This document shows, in pieces, positions 34,433 through 44,840 of a stretch of DNA of 64,000 bases (positions are counted from its first letter, which is position 1; every line of letters starts with the position of its first letter). The translations under genes and the position numbers were made by a program. A model generated the notes under the pieces. It saw only the letters and a program-made list of their open reading frames with translations, did not search any database and had not been told where the DNA came from. The DNA is from Nocardia beijingensis NBRC 16342 (lineage in GTDB: Bacteria > Actinomycetota > Actinomycetes > Mycobacteriales > Mycobacteriaceae): the NCBI RefSeq assembly GCF_001612785.1, contig NZ_BDBC01000002.1, forward strand, positions 51,536 to 115,535. Direction: 5' to 3'.

Positions 34433-35788
34433 ATGGCAGAGGATGTGCGGGTGGCGGAATTGCGCGGTGCCGTGGCCGGGTTGATGGAGCAGGCGAAAAC
34501 CGATTTGGCACAGCTGGTTTCGTTTCGGTCGGTGGCCGATCCACGGCAGTATCCGATGGAGGAGTGCGACATGGCGGCGCAGTGGGTGGCCGACGCGTTC
34601 GCCGCCGCCGGACTCACCACGGTCGGCCTGCACGAAACGCCGGACGGCACCAAGGCGGTCGTCGCGTCCCGGCCCGCCCCCGCCGGCGCGCCGACGGTGT
34701 TGCTCTACTGTCACTACGACGTTCAGCCTCCGATGGACGAGGCAGCGTGGCGCACCTCGCCGTGGGAGCTGACCGAGCGCGACGGGCGCTGGTACGGACG
34801 CGGCAGCGCCGACTGCAAGGGCAACATCGTCATGCACCTGACGGCGCTGCGCGCGCTGGGGCCGGACCTGCCGCTGGGCGTCACCGTCGTCGCGGAAGGC
34901 TCCGAGGAGCAGAGCACCGGCGGACTGGAGCGCTTCGTGGAGGCCAATCCGGAACTGCTGCGCGCGGACGCGATCGTGGTCGGCGACTGCGGCAACTTCG
35001 CCGCGGGCGTGCCGACCTTGACCCAGACGTTGCGCGGTGGCGTGAACGTGGTGGTCACTGTCGAAACCCTCGCCAGCCCTTTGCATTCCGGCATGTTCGG
35101 CGGTCCGGCCCCCGACGCGCTGGCCGCGCTGATCCGCTTGCTGGCCTCGCTGCGCGACGAGCGGGGCAACACCACCGTCGACGGGCTGCCGAACGATCAG
35201 GTCTGGCCGGGTGTGCAGTATCCGAGCGAGCAGTTCCACGCCGACGCGCGCGTGCTGCGCGGCGTGGAACTCGTCGGCGACGGCACCGTCGCCGACATGC
35301 TGTGGGCCCGGCCCGCGCTGACGGTGCTCGGCATCGACGCCCCTCCGGTGGTGGGATCGGCCGCCGCGATCCCCGCGACCGCGCGCGCCCGCCTCAACCT
35401 GCGCATCCCGCCGGGCACCGACCCGGATGACGCGTACCGGGCGCTCGTCGCGCACTTGGAGGCGCACACCCCGTGGCGCGCCGAGCTGACCGTCGAACTG
35501 GAAGGCGCCGGAGCGCCTTTCCGGTCCTCGACGGGCGGCCCGGCGCGCGCCGCCATGGAAGCGGCGCTCGCCGCCTCCTACGGCCGCCCTGCGACCACCC
35601 AGGGGCAGGGCGGATCGATCCCGCTGTGCAACGTCTTCGCCACCACCTACCCGGACGCGGAGATCATGCTGATGGGCGTCGAGGAGCCGAAATCCTTGAT
35701 CCACGCGCCCAACGAGAGCGTGGACCCGAAGGAGATCGAACACATGGCGCTGGCCGAGGCGATCTTCCTCGCCACCTACGCCGGGTAG
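34433..35788 (+). CDS. M20 family metallo-dipeptidase
   Basis: 451-residue binuclear zinc peptidase. Metal site motifs: LLYCHYDVQPP (His and Asp), GRGSADCKGN with bridging Asp, catalytic Glu in EGSEEQSTGG, and late His in IHAPNESV. The middle dimerisation domain spans about residues 205-330. Dipeptide or N-acyl-amino-acid substrates are likely. Its TAG stop and that of the convergent MBL gene lie in the palindrome TAGCGCTA. Confidence 0.92.
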   Translation: MAEDVRVAELRGAVAGLMEQAKTDLAQLVSFRSVADPRQYPMEECDMAAQWVADAFAAAGLTTVGLHETPDGTKAVVASRPAPAGAPTVLLYCHYDVQPPMDEAAWRTSPWELTERDGRWYGRGSADCKGNIVMHLTALRALGPDLPLGVTVVAEGSEEQSTGGLERFVEANPELLRADAIVVGDCGNFAAGVPTLTQTLRGGVNVVVTVETLASPLHSGMFGGPAPDALAALIRLLASLRDERGNTTVDGLPNDQVWPGVQYPSEQFHADARVLRGVELVGDGTVADMLWARPALTVLGIDAPPVVGSAAAIPATARARLNLRIPPGTDPDDAYRALVAHLEAHTPWRAELTVELEGAGAPFRSSTGGPARAAMEAALAASYGRPATTQGQGGSIPLCNVFATTYPDAEIMLMGVEEPKSLIHAPNESVDPKEIEHMALAEAIFLATYAG

Positions 35789-35790
35789 CG

Positions 35791-36435
35791 CTACAGATCG
35801 GTGTCGTGCTCCGGCTGGAGCACGCGGAATTCGGTTCCGGCCGGGGCCATCTCCGACAGCCTGCCGAAGTAGATGCCCTGCGCCTCCTCCCGGATGATGC
35901 CGTAGTGGATGGGCAGCGCGACACGCGGAGCGACCGCGCGCAGGTAATCGACGGCTTCGCTGACCCGCATCCATGGCGCGGCGGCCGGAGCGGCGAGCAC
36001 CCCGACGGGCACCGGCGGCACCCACAGCGAGTCGCCGGGGTGCACGAGCTGCGCCGGGTCCTCGGCGGTGCCCAACTGGAAGACGGTGTTGTCGATCACG
36101 GGGATCTCCGGATGGATGACGGCGTGCCTGCCACCCCCGCCGGTGATGCGGAGATCGCCGAGAGTGAGCACGTTGCCCGCGTGCACCGCTTCCCACCGCT
36201 CGCCGCGCTGCTCGGCGGTCTGCGGGTCCGACAGCAGGCGCGCGCCGGGGTTCGCGTCGATCAGCGCCTCGATCCGGTTCGGGTCGATGTGGTCGGGATG
36301 CTGATGGGTGACCGCGATCGCGTCCAGGCCGGTGAGGCCCTCGAAGCCGTGGGAGAAGGTGCCCGGATCGAACAGGATCTTCTTGCCGTGCAGCTCGACG
36401 AGGAGGCAGGAATGACCGAAGTGGGCTATGCGCAT
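35791..36435 (-). CDS. MBL-fold metal-dependent hydrolase (UlaG-like)
   Basis: 214 residues. Metal motif THQHPDHID matches HxHxDH, preceded by the strand MRIAHFGHSCLLVELHGKKILFDPG typical of UlaG-like lactonase or phosphodiesterase members. Later His residues (GRHAVIHPE, PIHYGII) can complete the site. Substrate unknown. Convergent with the M20 gene, divergent from purS. Confidence 0.88.
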   Translation of the reverse strand: MRIAHFGHSCLLVELHGKKILFDPGTFSHGFEGLTGLDAIAVTHQHPDHIDPNRIEALIDANPGARLLSDPQTAEQRGERWEAVHAGNVLTLGDLRITGGGGRHAVIHPEIPVIDNTVFQLGTAEDPAQLVHPGDSLWVPPVPVGVLAAPAAAPWMRVSEAVDYLRAVAPRVALPIHYGIIREEAQGIYFGRLSEMAPAGTEFRVLQPEHDTDL

Positions 36436-36565
36436 GCCGTCATGCTAGCCACGCCCGGTGTGTTCTCCACGACAGCGCGCGGTCGCGGACGACCCCGCGG
36501 ATGACGCAGGCGACCAGCACAACTACGCTGCTGAGGTAACCCCCCAACCACATGAGGAGCAACGC

Positions 36566-36802
36566 GTGGCACGAGTCGTGGTCGAGGTGATGCCGAAGGC
36601 CGAGATCCTGGATCCGCAGGGGCAGGCCATCGTCGGCGCACTCCCGCGCCTGGGATTCGATGGCGTCTCGGACGTGCGGCAGGGCAAGCGATTCGAACTC
36701 GACGTCGACGACAGCGTCGACGACGCGGCGCTCGAGCAGATCGCCGAATCGCTGTTGTGCAACACGGTGATCGAGGAGTGGAAGGTGGTCCGCGTCTCAT
36801 GA
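36566..36802 (+). CDS. purS: FGAM synthetase subunit PurS
   Basis: 78-residue subunit that bridges PurQ and PurL in the three-part formylglycinamidine ribonucleotide synthetase. Sequence [19 protein letters not shown] and [16 protein letters not shown] is typical. GTG start with GAGGAG about six bases upstream. Overlaps purQ by ATGA. The PurL subunit is coded 5 kb downstream at 42011. Confidence 0.95.
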   Translation: MARVVVEVMPKAEILDPQGQAIVGALPRLGFDGVSDVRQGKRFELDVDDSVDDAALEQIAESLLCNTVIEEWKVVRVS

Positions 36803-37476
36803 CCGCGCGCATCGGGGTCATCACGTTCCCCGGCACGCTCGACGACATCGACGCGGCCAGGGCGGTGCGCTTGGCGGGCGCCGAGGCGGTGAGTCTGTGG
36901 CATGCCGACGCCGACCTGAAGGGCGTCGACGCGGTGATCGTGCCCGGCGGCTTCTCCTACGGCGACTACCTGCGCGCGGGCGCCATCGCGCGCTTCGCCC
37001 CGGTGATGGGCGAGGTCGTGCGCGCGGCGGGTTCCGGACTGCCGGTGCTCGGCATCTGCAACGGCTTCCAGGTGCTGTGCGAGGCCGGGCTGCTGCCCGG
37101 TGCGCTGACCCGCAACGAGGGGCTGCACTTCATCTGCCGCGACGAGTGGCTCACCGTGGAGTCGGTGTCGACCGCGTGGACCTCCCGCTTCGAGCCCGGC
37201 GCTCAGATCCTCGTCCCGCTCAAGTCCGGCGAGGGGCGCTATCAGGCGTCGGAGGCCGTGCTGGACCAGCTCGAGGGCGAGGGCCGGGTGGTCTTCCGCT
37301 ACGCGAGCGACAACCCGAACGGCTCGCAGCGTCGCATCGCGGGCATCGCGTCGGCCAACGGTCGCGTCGTCGGTCTGATGCCGCACCCTGAACACGCCAC
37401 CGAGCCGCTGACCGGCCCCAGCGACGACGGGCTCGGCCTGTTCCTGTCGGTGCTGGACACGCTCGTAGGGGTCTGA
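36799..37476 (+). CDS. purQ: FGAM synthetase glutaminase subunit PurQ
   Basis: 225-residue class I glutamine amidotransferase supplying ammonia to Pur[27 protein letters not shown], nucleophile Cys in [14 protein letters not shown], and the His/Glu pair in [11 protein letters not shown] are all present. ATG overlaps purS stop. Ends 17 bases from a convergent gene. Confidence 0.97.
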   Translation: MTARIGVITFPGTLDDIDAARAVRLAGAEAVSLWHADADLKGVDAVIVPGGFSYGDYLRAGAIARFAPVMGEVVRAAGSGLPVLGICNGFQVLCEAGLLPGALTRNEGLHFICRDEWLTVESVSTAWTSRFEPGAQILVPLKSGEGRYQASEAVLDQLEGEGRVVFRYASDNPNGSQRRIAGIASANGRVVGLMPHPEHATEPLTGPSDDGLGLFLSVLDTLVGV

Positions 37477-37493
37477 TCGTCCCCGGCGTCGAC

Positions 37494-38570
37494 TCAGCTG
37501 ATGCGGTCGACGATCTCGAAGTCCACGCCGCTCGCTCGGGCCACGTAGCCGTGCTGGATCGCCTGGTTGCCGCGGAAACCCCGGATTCCGGAAGGGGTTT
37601 CCAGGTACAGGCCGTGGTCGAGCGCGTCGAGGATATCCGGCACTTCCAGTGACCCAACCGTCCGCGCGAGCGCGCCGATGGCGTGGACGGCTTCGTAGGT
37701 GGCGTTGCTGAAACTGGTCAGCGCGGGGGCGAACGCGCCGTGCCGCGCGCGATAGCGGGTCATCCGGTCGCGCGCGTCGGGCACGCGCTCGTCGAGGAAG
37801 AAGCTGGACGCAACGAAGAAGCCGTGGTTGGCCTCCGCTCCCGCCGCGAGCAGCACGTTTTCGTCGGCGGCCGGACTCAGCCGCAGCTGCGTCGCGTCGC
37901 GGCCGCATGCCGCGTACTGCCGGTTGAAGCGGGCGACATCGGCGCCGACCATCAGGATGACCACCGCGTCGGCCAGGTCCAGGGCCGGATGAGCGAGAAA
38001 GTCCGAGAAGTCCGCGTACCCCAGCGGGACGTATCGTTCCAGCACGATCGCGGCCGGATCGGACAGGCTTTCCCGAATCGCCTGCGCTGAGCGACGCGGC
38101 CAGATGTAGTCGTTGCCGATGACGGCCAATCGCCGCACGCCGTACTCGCGTTCGAGCCAGTGCACGGCGGCCACGGTCTGCCCGGCCGGGTGCTCGCCGA
38201 GCATCAGCACGCCGGGTAGTTCGTCGGTCAGGCCCTCGTGGCTGGTGGCGTACAGGTACGGCACCCGGCCCGCACCTGCCCGCGCCACCGCTCGCCGCAC
38301 TGCGGAGGTGTGCCAGCCGGTGATCGCGTGGACCATGCCGGTGGCCAGCAGGGCGGAGACCTCGGCGGCCACCTCGTGCGGCGGCCGCCCTCCGTCGATA
38401 TTCGTAGTACGAATTTCCCGCCCCAGAATTCCCGCTCCCCGGTTGATTTCATCCACCGCGAGCGATATCGCCGCATCGCAGGACGGAGCGACGATACCGC
38501 CGGGTCCCTGCCGTGGAACTATGTTCAAGACCTCGATCGTGCCGTCGGGGCTCTCGATCGACGTCGACAT
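37494..38570 (-). CDS. AmiC-like periplasmic-binding-protein-fold sensor
   Basis: 358 residues of the Peripla_BP_6 type (branched-chain amino acid, amide or urea binding): QGPGGIVAPSCDAAISLAVDEINRGAGILGREI, ITGWHTSAVRRAV, YLYATSHEG, RRLAVIGNDYIWPRRSAQAIRE. There is no signal peptide or lipobox, which points to a cytosolic sensor like AmiC or FmdD rather than a transporter subunit. No amiR-like ANTAR gene or ABC permease is adjacent; the divergent neighbour is MarR. Confidence 0.8.
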   Translation of the reverse strand: MSTSIESPDGTIEVLNIVPRQGPGGIVAPSCDAAISLAVDEINRGAGILGREIRTTNIDGGRPPHEVAAEVSALLATGMVHAITGWHTSAVRRAVARAGAGRVPYLYATSHEGLTDELPGVLMLGEHPAGQTVAAVHWLEREYGVRRLAVIGNDYIWPRRSAQAIRESLSDPAAIVLERYVPLGYADFSDFLAHPALDLADAVVILMVGADVARFNRQYAACGRDATQLRLSPAADENVLLAAGAEANHGFFVASSFFLDERVPDARDRMTRYRARHGAFAPALTSFSNATYEAVHAIGALARTVGSLEVPDILDALDHGLYLETPSGIRGFRGNQAIQHGYVARASGVDFEIVDRIS

Positions 38571-38619
38571 TCGGTACTCTTCTTCTCGTTCGAGCGGAAT
38601 TCACGGCAGGCGGGAAATA

Positions 38620-39051
38620 ATGACGTCCATTGTAAGCGGAAATTCGACGCTGCATGGCGCGCTGCGTGCCGCGGAGCGCGGTTGGGTACGGCACTTGGAC
38701 GCGGCACTGTGCGCCAGGCAGCTCTCGCCGGATCAGTGGTCGATGCTGTCGAACCTGTGTTGCGACGCGGGCATCACGATGACCGAGCTGGCGGCCAAAT
38801 CGCAGCTCGCGCCCTCCTCGGCCACCAGGCACGCCGACTATCTTGCCGAGCGCGGCCTGATCTTCCGGCTCGCCGCCCAGGACGATCGGCGCCGCATCCT
38901 GATCGGTCTCAGCAGGCTCGGCGCCGACCTGGTCGCCGAGGTACGCGCGGAGGAAGCGCGCGCCGAGCAGGAGTTGCGCGGGCGAATCGGCGCGCGCCGA
39001 TATACCGAACTCATGCGATTGCTCGACCTGGTTTCCATCGCCTCGGAGTAA
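38620..39051 (+). CDS. MarR family transcriptional regulator
   Basis: 143 residues. Winged-helix core: LSPDQWSMLSNLCCDAGITMTELAAKSQLAPSSATRHADYLAERGLI is split as usual, then wing AAQDDRRRILIGLSRLG. GGGA precedes the ATG. Divergent from the AmiC-like gene over 49 bases, an arrangement suggesting that it controls that gene, perhaps with the sensor modulating the response. Two Cys residues occur in helix 2. Confidence 0.85.
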   Translation: MTSIVSGNSTLHGALRAAERGWVRHLDAALCARQLSPDQWSMLSNLCCDAGITMTELAAKSQLAPSSATRHADYLAERGLIFRLAAQDDRRRILIGLSRLGADLVAEVRAEEARAEQELRGRIGARRYTELMRLLDLVSIASE

Positions 39052-39279
39052 ATACTCTCGCGTACCGGACATTCGTCCGATGAATGCCGCGAACGTCCGA
39101 TTCGTGATCGGATGCCAGACCATTCTTGTCCTTATGTCGCGGGTCGAATCGGGGGACGCCTCATGGTGATCTCCGTGCGGCGGTAACGGCATAGTTCACG
39201 CCGTTTCGGCCGGTATTCGCCACGCGGGCGCGGCGACCGGGACACGCCGGTAGCGCCCCGCTTGCCTAGGATCGCAGGC

Positions 39280-40578
39280 ATGCCCGTCTCCACCACCGCA
39301 GCCACGGCCGCCGGGCTGTGCGCGTTCATCGATGCGTCCCCGTCGCCGTTCCACGTCTGCCGCACGGTCGCCGCGGAATTGGACGCTCGGGGGTTCACCC
39401 GGCTCGCCGAGTCGCAGACCTGGCCCGCGGACAGCGCGGGCAGGCATTACGTGGTTCGTGGTGGCTCGCTGGTCGCCTGGGCGGCGGGGGACGCCGATGG
39501 TGCGACCCCGTTCCGCGTCGTCGGAGCGCATACCGACAGTCCCAACCTGCGGGTCAAGCAGCATCCCGATCTGACCTCGGCGGGCTGGCAGCTGGTCGGG
39601 CTCGAACCCTACGGCGGTGCGTGGCTGAACTCATGGCTTGACCGGGAGCTGGGTGTCTCCGGGCGGCTGAGCGTGCGGGACGGAAACACGCTGGGCGAAC
39701 GCCTGGTTCGCATCGATGAGCCGATCCTGCGGGTGCCGCAACTGGCCATCCATCTGTCCGAGGACCGCAGGGGTGTCACGCTGGATCCGCAGCGGCACGT
39801 CAACGCGGTGTGGGGCGCGGGCTACGAGGCGGCCGCCTTCATCGATTTCGTGGCCGACTGGGCCGAGGTCGATCCGGGCGACGTGCTCGGCTGGGAGCTG
39901 ATGACCCACGACTTGACGCCGAGCAGGCTGATCGGGCGGGACCAGGACTTGGTCAGCGCGCCGCGTCTGGACAACCAGGGCACCTGTTTCGCCGGCTTGC
40001 AGGCGTTCCTCGCCGCGATCGACGAGCCGGGCGCGGCCGTCCCGGTGCTGGCCATGTTCGACCACGAGGAGGTCGGCAGTCAGTCCGACCGCGGCGCGCA
40101 ATCCGATCTGTTGCCCACGGTGCTGGAACGCATCGTGCTCGCGCGCGGCGGCGGCCGCGCCGATTACCTGGCCGCGCTGGCCGGTTCGGTGTGCGCGTCC
40201 GGCGACATGGCGCACGCCACGCACCCCAACTATCCGGAGCGGCACGAGCCCGCGCACCGGATCGAGGTCAACGGCGGGCCGGTGCTGAAGGTCAACCAGA
40301 ATTTGCGCTACGCCACCGACGCCACCGGCGCCGGCGCGTTCGCGCTGGCCTGCGCGCAGGCCGCGGTCCCGTTGCAGCGCTATGTACATCGCGCCGACCT
40401 GCCCTGCGGCTCCACCATCGGGCCGATGACCGCGGCGCGCACCGGCATGCCGACCGTCGACGTCGGCGCGCCGCAGCTGGCGATGCATTCGGCGCGCGAA
40501 CTGATGGGCGCGTTCGACGTTCCCGCCTACGCCGCCGCGCTGGCGGCCTTCCTCACGCCGGAGGCCACCGGGCGGTAG
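39280..40578 (+). CDS. pepC: M18 family aminopeptidase
   Basis: 432-residue aspartyl-type zinc aminopeptidase. Metal ligands occur in [31 protein letters not shown] and near the end in GCP-like [14 protein letters not shown]-terminal SPSPFHV is typical. Length agrees with Rv0800 (pepC) in the same purine-region order. The last 52 bases overlap the convergent GT87 gene. A 228-base gap before it shows no other gene. Confidence 0.95.
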   Translation: MPVSTTAATAAGLCAFIDASPSPFHVCRTVAAELDARGFTRLAESQTWPADSAGRHYVVRGGSLVAWAAGDADGATPFRVVGAHTDSPNLRVKQHPDLTSAGWQLVGLEPYGGAWLNSWLDRELGVSGRLSVRDGNTLGERLVRIDEPILRVPQLAIHLSEDRRGVTLDPQRHVNAVWGAGYEAAAFIDFVADWAEVDPGDVLGWELMTHDLTPSRLIGRDQDLVSAPRLDNQGTCFAGLQAFLAAIDEPGAAVPVLAMFDHEEVGSQSDRGAQSDLLPTVLERIVLARGGGRADYLAALAGSVCASGDMAHATHPNYPERHEPAHRIEVNGGPVLKVNQNLRYATDATGAGAFALACAQAAVPLQRYVHRADLPCGSTIGPMTAARTGMPTVDVGAPQLAMHSARELMGAFDVPAYAAALAAFLTPEATGR

Positions 40579-41840
40579 GTGAACACCGCCGCGATGAACA
40601 CGGCGAAAGTGGCGAGCACGTAATTGCTTCCGATGATCTGCTGCCACCAGGCCCAGTCCAGCTCGTGGTCGCGCGAGTGCGGCAGCAGCCAGTGCGGACC
40701 GATCAGGAACAGCACGGCGATGACCACGACCACGCCGATCACCCGAGGGCTGCGCGCGCCGCGCACCATGAGATCGGCGGTGAGGACCAGCGCCGGCGCG
40801 ATCCACACCCAGTGATGCGACCAGGACACCGGCGAGACCAGCAGCACGGCGGCGGCATTCACCAGCAGCGCAGCCACGGTGGCCCCCGCATCGATCAGCC
40901 TGCGCATCCACACCGCGGCCAGTGCGACGGCCAGCACCGACAGGATGATCCACACCAGGGTGGCCGCCGTGTCGTCGATGCCGAGGCGGAACGCCATGCC
41001 TTTGATGGACTGGTTGCCCGCGAAGTACGGCGGTCCGATCCGGCCGGTGTCGGCGAGTGTGTGGAACCAGTAGTCCACGGAATCGCCCGGGAACAGGAGG
41101 AATCCGAGGCCGACCGCCGCGATCGCGGAGACCACCAGCGTGCCGGCGGCCTTCCAGTCCTTGCGCAGCACGAAGTACAGCAGATAACCGGCCGGGATGA
41201 GCTTCACCGACACCGCGATGCCGATCAGCATGCCGCGCGGCCAGAACGGCTTGCGCGCCAGGCAATCCAGCGTGATCGCGGCCATCAGCACCAGGTTGAT
41301 CTGGCCGAAGCCGAAGGTCTGGCGGACGGGTTCGAAGAACTGCGCCACCGCGACCGCGCCGATCACCAGCGTGAGCAGCATCGGGCGGGACAACTCGGGC
41401 CGCAGGCGAGTCAGCACCAGCCACAGCGAGATGCCGAGGCTGAGCACGTTGGTGACGACGACCAGCACCTCGGCGGCGACCAGCGGCATCAGGGCGAGCG
41501 GCGCGAAGAACAACGCGGCAAGCGGCGGATAGGTGAACGGCAGTCCGATCCCCTCGACCGGCGGCATCGGGCCGTACAGATCGCCGCCGTCCAGCCAGAC
41601 CCGGGCGCCGTTGCGATAGACCTGAAGGTCGATATAGCCGTGCCACCAGTGCGCCAGCAGCGAGACGAGCGCGGACACCGCGAACAACGCGATCGCAGCA
41701 ATCAGCCAGCGTACTTGCGGCGCGCGCGAGTTCGGCAACACGTCACCGGGTGCGGTCCCCGATCCGCCGCCACGGGAGGGCTCGGCGTTCGAGGTGACCG
41801 ATCTCTCACCCGGATTCGCGACCCCCGATCCTTCGTTCAC
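40527..41840 (-). CDS. GT87-type polyprenyl-phosphate-mannose-dependent glycosyltransferase
   Basis: 437-residue membrane protein with about ten to twelve helices (DUF2029/GT87 family, like mycobacterial PimE and LM/LAM mannosyltransferases). Catalytic-loop candidate is the early periplasmic stretch [25 protein letters not shown] with Asp residues; later [17 protein letters not shown] is a family hallmark. It likely transfers mannose from a lipid carrier in cell-envelope glycolipid synthesis. C-terminal codons overlap the pepC end. Confidence 0.88.
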   Translation of the reverse strand: MNEGSGVANPGERSVTSNAEPSRGGGSGTAPGDVLPNSRAPQVRWLIAAIALFAVSALVSLLAHWWHGYIDLQVYRNGARVWLDGGDLYGPMPPVEGIGLPFTYPPLAALFFAPLALMPLVAAEVLVVVTNVLSLGISLWLVLTRLRPELSRPMLLTLVIGAVAVAQFFEPVRQTFGFGQINLVLMAAITLDCLARKPFWPRGMLIGIAVSVKLIPAGYLLYFVLRKDWKAAGTLVVSAIAAVGLGFLLFPGDSVDYWFHTLADTGRIGPPYFAGNQSIKGMAFRLGIDDTAATLVWIILSVLAVALAAVWMRRLIDAGATVAALLVNAAAVLLVSPVSWSHHWVWIAPALVLTADLMVRGARSPRVIGVVVVIAVLFLIGPHWLLPHSRDHELDWAWWQQIIGSNYVLATFAVFIAAVFTYRPVASGVRKAASAAA

Positions 41841-42010
41841 CGGCTCAGAGTAGCCGGTTCGCAGGGTCGGTACCCAGTGCCTCTAGACTTACTGCTAGGC
41901 ATCTCGCCGCCGCCCAGTGACAACGCTCGTCGCTTCGCTGAGCGCGCCCACCCCGCCGGCTCCGCCGGCTTGCCGACCCCCATGCCCGGCCGAAAGGACC
42001 CTGGTACTCC

Positions 42011-44305
42011 GTGACTCCGCAGGTCGACACCGTCAGCGCAGCCGCAGCAAACCCCGACGTGGCGCAACCCTACAAAGAACTCGGCCTCAAAGACGACGAG
42101 TACGCCCGCATCAAGGAGATTCTCGGTCGCAGGCCCACCGACGCCGAGCTGGCGATGTACTCGGTGATGTGGAGCGAGCACTGCTCCTACAAGTCCTCCA
42201 AGGTGCACCTGCGCTACTTCGGCCAGACCACCACCGACGAGATGCGCGCGTCCATGCTCGCAGGCATCGGCGAGAACGCGGGCGTCGTCGACGTGGGTGA
42301 CGGCTGGGCGGTCACCTTCAAGGTGGAAAGCCACAACCATCCCTCCTACGTGGAGCCGTACCAGGGCGCGGCCACCGGCGTCGGCGGCATCGTGCGCGAC
42401 ATCATGGCGATGGGCGCGCGCCCGATCGCGGTGATGGATCAGCTGCGCTTCGGCGCGGCGGACGCGGCCGACACCCGTCGCGTGGTGGACGGCGTGGTGC
42501 GCGGCGTCGGCGGGTACGGCAACTCGCTCGGCCTGCCGAACATCGGCGGTGAGACCGTGTTCGACGCCTCCTATCAGGGCAACCCGCTGGTGAACGCGCT
42601 GTGCGCCGGCGTGATGCGGGTCGAGGACCTGCACCTGGCCTTCGCCTCCGGCACCGGCAACAAGATCGTGCTCTTCGGCGCGCGCACCGGCCTGGACGGC
42701 ATCGGCGGCGTCTCGGTGCTCGCCTCGGACACCTTCTCCGGCGACGAATCCGGCTCCGGCCGCAAGAAGCTGCCCTCGGTGCAGGTGGGCGACCCGTTCA
42801 CCGAGAAGGTGCTCATCGAGTGCTGTCTCGAGCTGTACGCGGCGAAGCTGGTGGTCGGCATCCAGGACCTCGGCGGCGCCGGATTGTCCTGCGCCACTTC
42901 CGAACTCGCGGCGGCCGGGGACGGCGGCATGCGCATCGAGCTGGACAAGGTGCCGCTGCGCGCGGCCAATATGACGCCCGCCGAGGTGCTCTCCAGCGAG
43001 TCGCAGGAGCGCATGTGCGCGGTGGTCACCCCGGAGAACGTGGACGCGTTCATGGCCGTGTGCCGCAAGTGGGACGTGCTGGCCACGGTGATCGGCGAGG
43101 TCACCGACGGTGACCGGCTGGTGGTCACCTGGCACGGCGAGACCGTGGTCGACGTGCCGCCGCGCACCGTCGCGCACGAGGGCCCGGTCTACGAGCGCCC
43201 GGTCGCGCGCCCCGACGAGCAGGACGCGCTGATCGCCGACACCCCTGATCGGCTCGCCCGGCCGAAGACCGCCGACGAACTGCGCGCCACGCTGTTGCAG
43301 ATGATCTCCAGCCCGCAGTTGTGCAGCCGCAAGTGGATCACCGAGCAGTACGACCGCTACGTGCGCGGCAACACGGTGCTGGCCGACCAGGCCGACGCGG
43401 GCGTCATCCGGATCGATGAGGAGACCGGCCGCGGCATCGCGCTGGCCACCGACGCCTCCGGCCGCTACACCAAGCTGGACCCCTACGCGGGCGCGCAGCT
43501 GGCGCTGGCCGAGGCCTACCGCAACGTGGCAAGCACCGGTGCGACGCCGAAGGCGGTCACCAACTGCCTGAACTTCGGTTCTCCGGAGGATCCCGGCGTG
43601 ATGTGGCAGTTCCAGCAGGCCGTGCGCGGCCTCGCCGACGGCTGCGTCGCGCTCGGCATCCCGGTCACCGGCGGCAACGTCAGCTTCTACAACCAGACCG
43701 GCCAGACCGCGATCCTGCCGACCCCGGTGGTTGGCGTGCTCGGCGTGATCGATGACGTGCACCGTCGCATCCCGACCGGCATCGGCCTCGAGCCGGGCGA
43801 GACGCTGATCCTGCTCGGCGAGACCCGTGACGAGTTCGGCGGGTCGATCTGGTCGCAGGTGGCGCACGACCATCTCGGCGGCGTCCCGCCGAAGGTCGAT
43901 TTCGCCCGCGAGCAGTTGCTCGCCGAAGTGCTGACCGCCGGTTCGCGCGACGGCATGATCAGCGCCGCGCACGACCTGTCCGAGGGCGGTCTCGCCCAGG
44001 CCGTCGTGGAGGCGGCGCTCGCCGGTGAGACCGGTTGCCGCATCCTGCTTCCCGAGGACGCCGACCCGTTCGTCACGCTGTTCTCCGAGTCGGCGGGCCG
44101 CGTGCTGGTCGCCGTTCCCCGTTCGGAGGAAACCAGGTTCACCCGCATGTGCACCGCGCGTGAACTGCCGTGGGTGCGCATCGGCGTGGTCGACCAGGGC
44201 TCGGACTCGGTCGAGGTGCAAGGCCAGTTCTCGATCACCATGGACGAGTTGCGGGCCGCGCACGAAGGTACGCTCCCGAGGCTGTTCGGCGCGGGAACCG
44301 TCTGA
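42011..44305 (+). CDS. purL: FGAM synthetase PurL subunit
   Basis: 764-residue small-type PurL. ATP-dependent conversion of FGAR to FGAM with PurS and PurQ. Characteristic: [43 protein letters not shown] is partly cited here, [25 protein letters not shown], and [16 protein letters not shown] start; 170-base gap from the divergent GT87 gene. A strong terminator follows. Confidence 0.97.
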   Translation: MTPQVDTVSAAAANPDVAQPYKELGLKDDEYARIKEILGRRPTDAELAMYSVMWSEHCSYKSSKVHLRYFGQTTTDEMRASMLAGIGENAGVVDVGDGWAVTFKVESHNHPSYVEPYQGAATGVGGIVRDIMAMGARPIAVMDQLRFGAADAADTRRVVDGVVRGVGGYGNSLGLPNIGGETVFDASYQGNPLVNALCAGVMRVEDLHLAFASGTGNKIVLFGARTGLDGIGGVSVLASDTFSGDESGSGRKKLPSVQVGDPFTEKVLIECCLELYAAKLVVGIQDLGGAGLSCATSELAAAGDGGMRIELDKVPLRAANMTPAEVLSSESQERMCAVVTPENVDAFMAVCRKWDVLATVIGEVTDGDRLVVTWHGETVVDVPPRTVAHEGPVYERPVARPDEQDALIADTPDRLARPKTADELRATLLQMISSPQLCSRKWITEQYDRYVRGNTVLADQADAGVIRIDEETGRGIALATDASGRYTKLDPYAGAQLALAEAYRNVASTGATPKAVTNCLNFGSPEDPGVMWQFQQAVRGLADGCVALGIPVTGGNVSFYNQTGQTAILPTPVVGVLGVIDDVHRRIPTGIGLEPGETLILLGETRDEFGGSIWSQVAHDHLGGVPPKVDFAREQLLAEVLTAGSRDGMISAAHDLSEGGLAQAVVEAALAGETGCRILLPEDADPFVTLFSESAGRVLVAVPRSEETRFTRMCTARELPWVRIGVVDQGSDSVEVQGQFSITMDELRAAHEGTLPRLFGAGTV

Positions 44306-44314
44306 CGAAACGCC

Positions 44315-44359
44315 CACCTGGGCGGGCCTGGACCCCTCGTTACCGGGCCCGCCCAGGTG
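44315..44359. terminator. 14-bp perfect stem after purL
   Basis: CACCTGGGCGGGCC (44315-44328) pairs with GGCCCGCCCAGGTG (44346-44359) over a 17-base loop. It begins ten bases after the purL stop and ends eight bases before the convergent YiaA-like stop, so it can serve both. Confidence 0.75.
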
Positions 44360-44366
44360 CGCGTAC

Positions 44367-44657
44367 TCAGGCGACGGAATTGAACGGATCGTGCTCGGAG
44401 AGCAGCTTCTCCATCCGCGCCTGATCGATGCGACCGTGAATGGTCGCCGCCTCGTGCTGGTCGCGCACTACTTTCGCCAGCGTGAAAGTGCTGGTGACCA
44501 GGAAGAACACGGACATTCCGAGGAATCCGCGCTGCCAGACGTCCAGCGGCAGCGCGTAGATCCCGATGCCGATGCCGACGAAGCTGATGCCGAAGGCGAT
44601 CGCGGCCTGTGCGACGTAAGCGGCGCTGGCCTTCTGCCCCGCGGTCGTAGTGCTCAT
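44367..44657 (-). CDS. YiaA/YiaB family two-helix membrane protein
   Basis: 96 residues with two membrane helices (AAYVAQAAIAFGISFVGIGIGIY and GFLGMSVFFLVTSTFTLAKVV) and a hydrophilic tail, matching the YiaAB two-helix domain PF05360. The motif KVVRDQHEA after helix 2 is typical. ATG at 44657 starts MSTTTAGQ. Role unknown. Convergent with purL. Confidence 0.85.
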   Translation of the reverse strand: MSTTTAGQKASAAYVAQAAIAFGISFVGIGIGIYALPLDVWQRGFLGMSVFFLVTSTFTLAKVVRDQHEAATIHGRIDQARMEKLLSEHDPFNSVA

Positions 44658-44840
44658 GACCAAAAGTTTCCGTACGGCGGGACCCGGGCACCCGTGTACA
44701 ACTACTCGAGCGGAATGGGTAGTTGCCATCCGCGCGACAGCGTTCGATTACGGGCTGCGGGGGTGTGATCCGCGTCGTACGCGCCCGCGTCGCGGTGGCC
44801 GACGCGCCGGACCGTCGGTGGCGACCGCCATACTGGTCGA

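Noticed and set aside
39810..42014. 734-codon plus-strand frame through pepC and the GT87 gene
   Set aside because: Runs out of frame through pepC and antisense to a membrane transferase; highly charged, repeat-like translation without domains.
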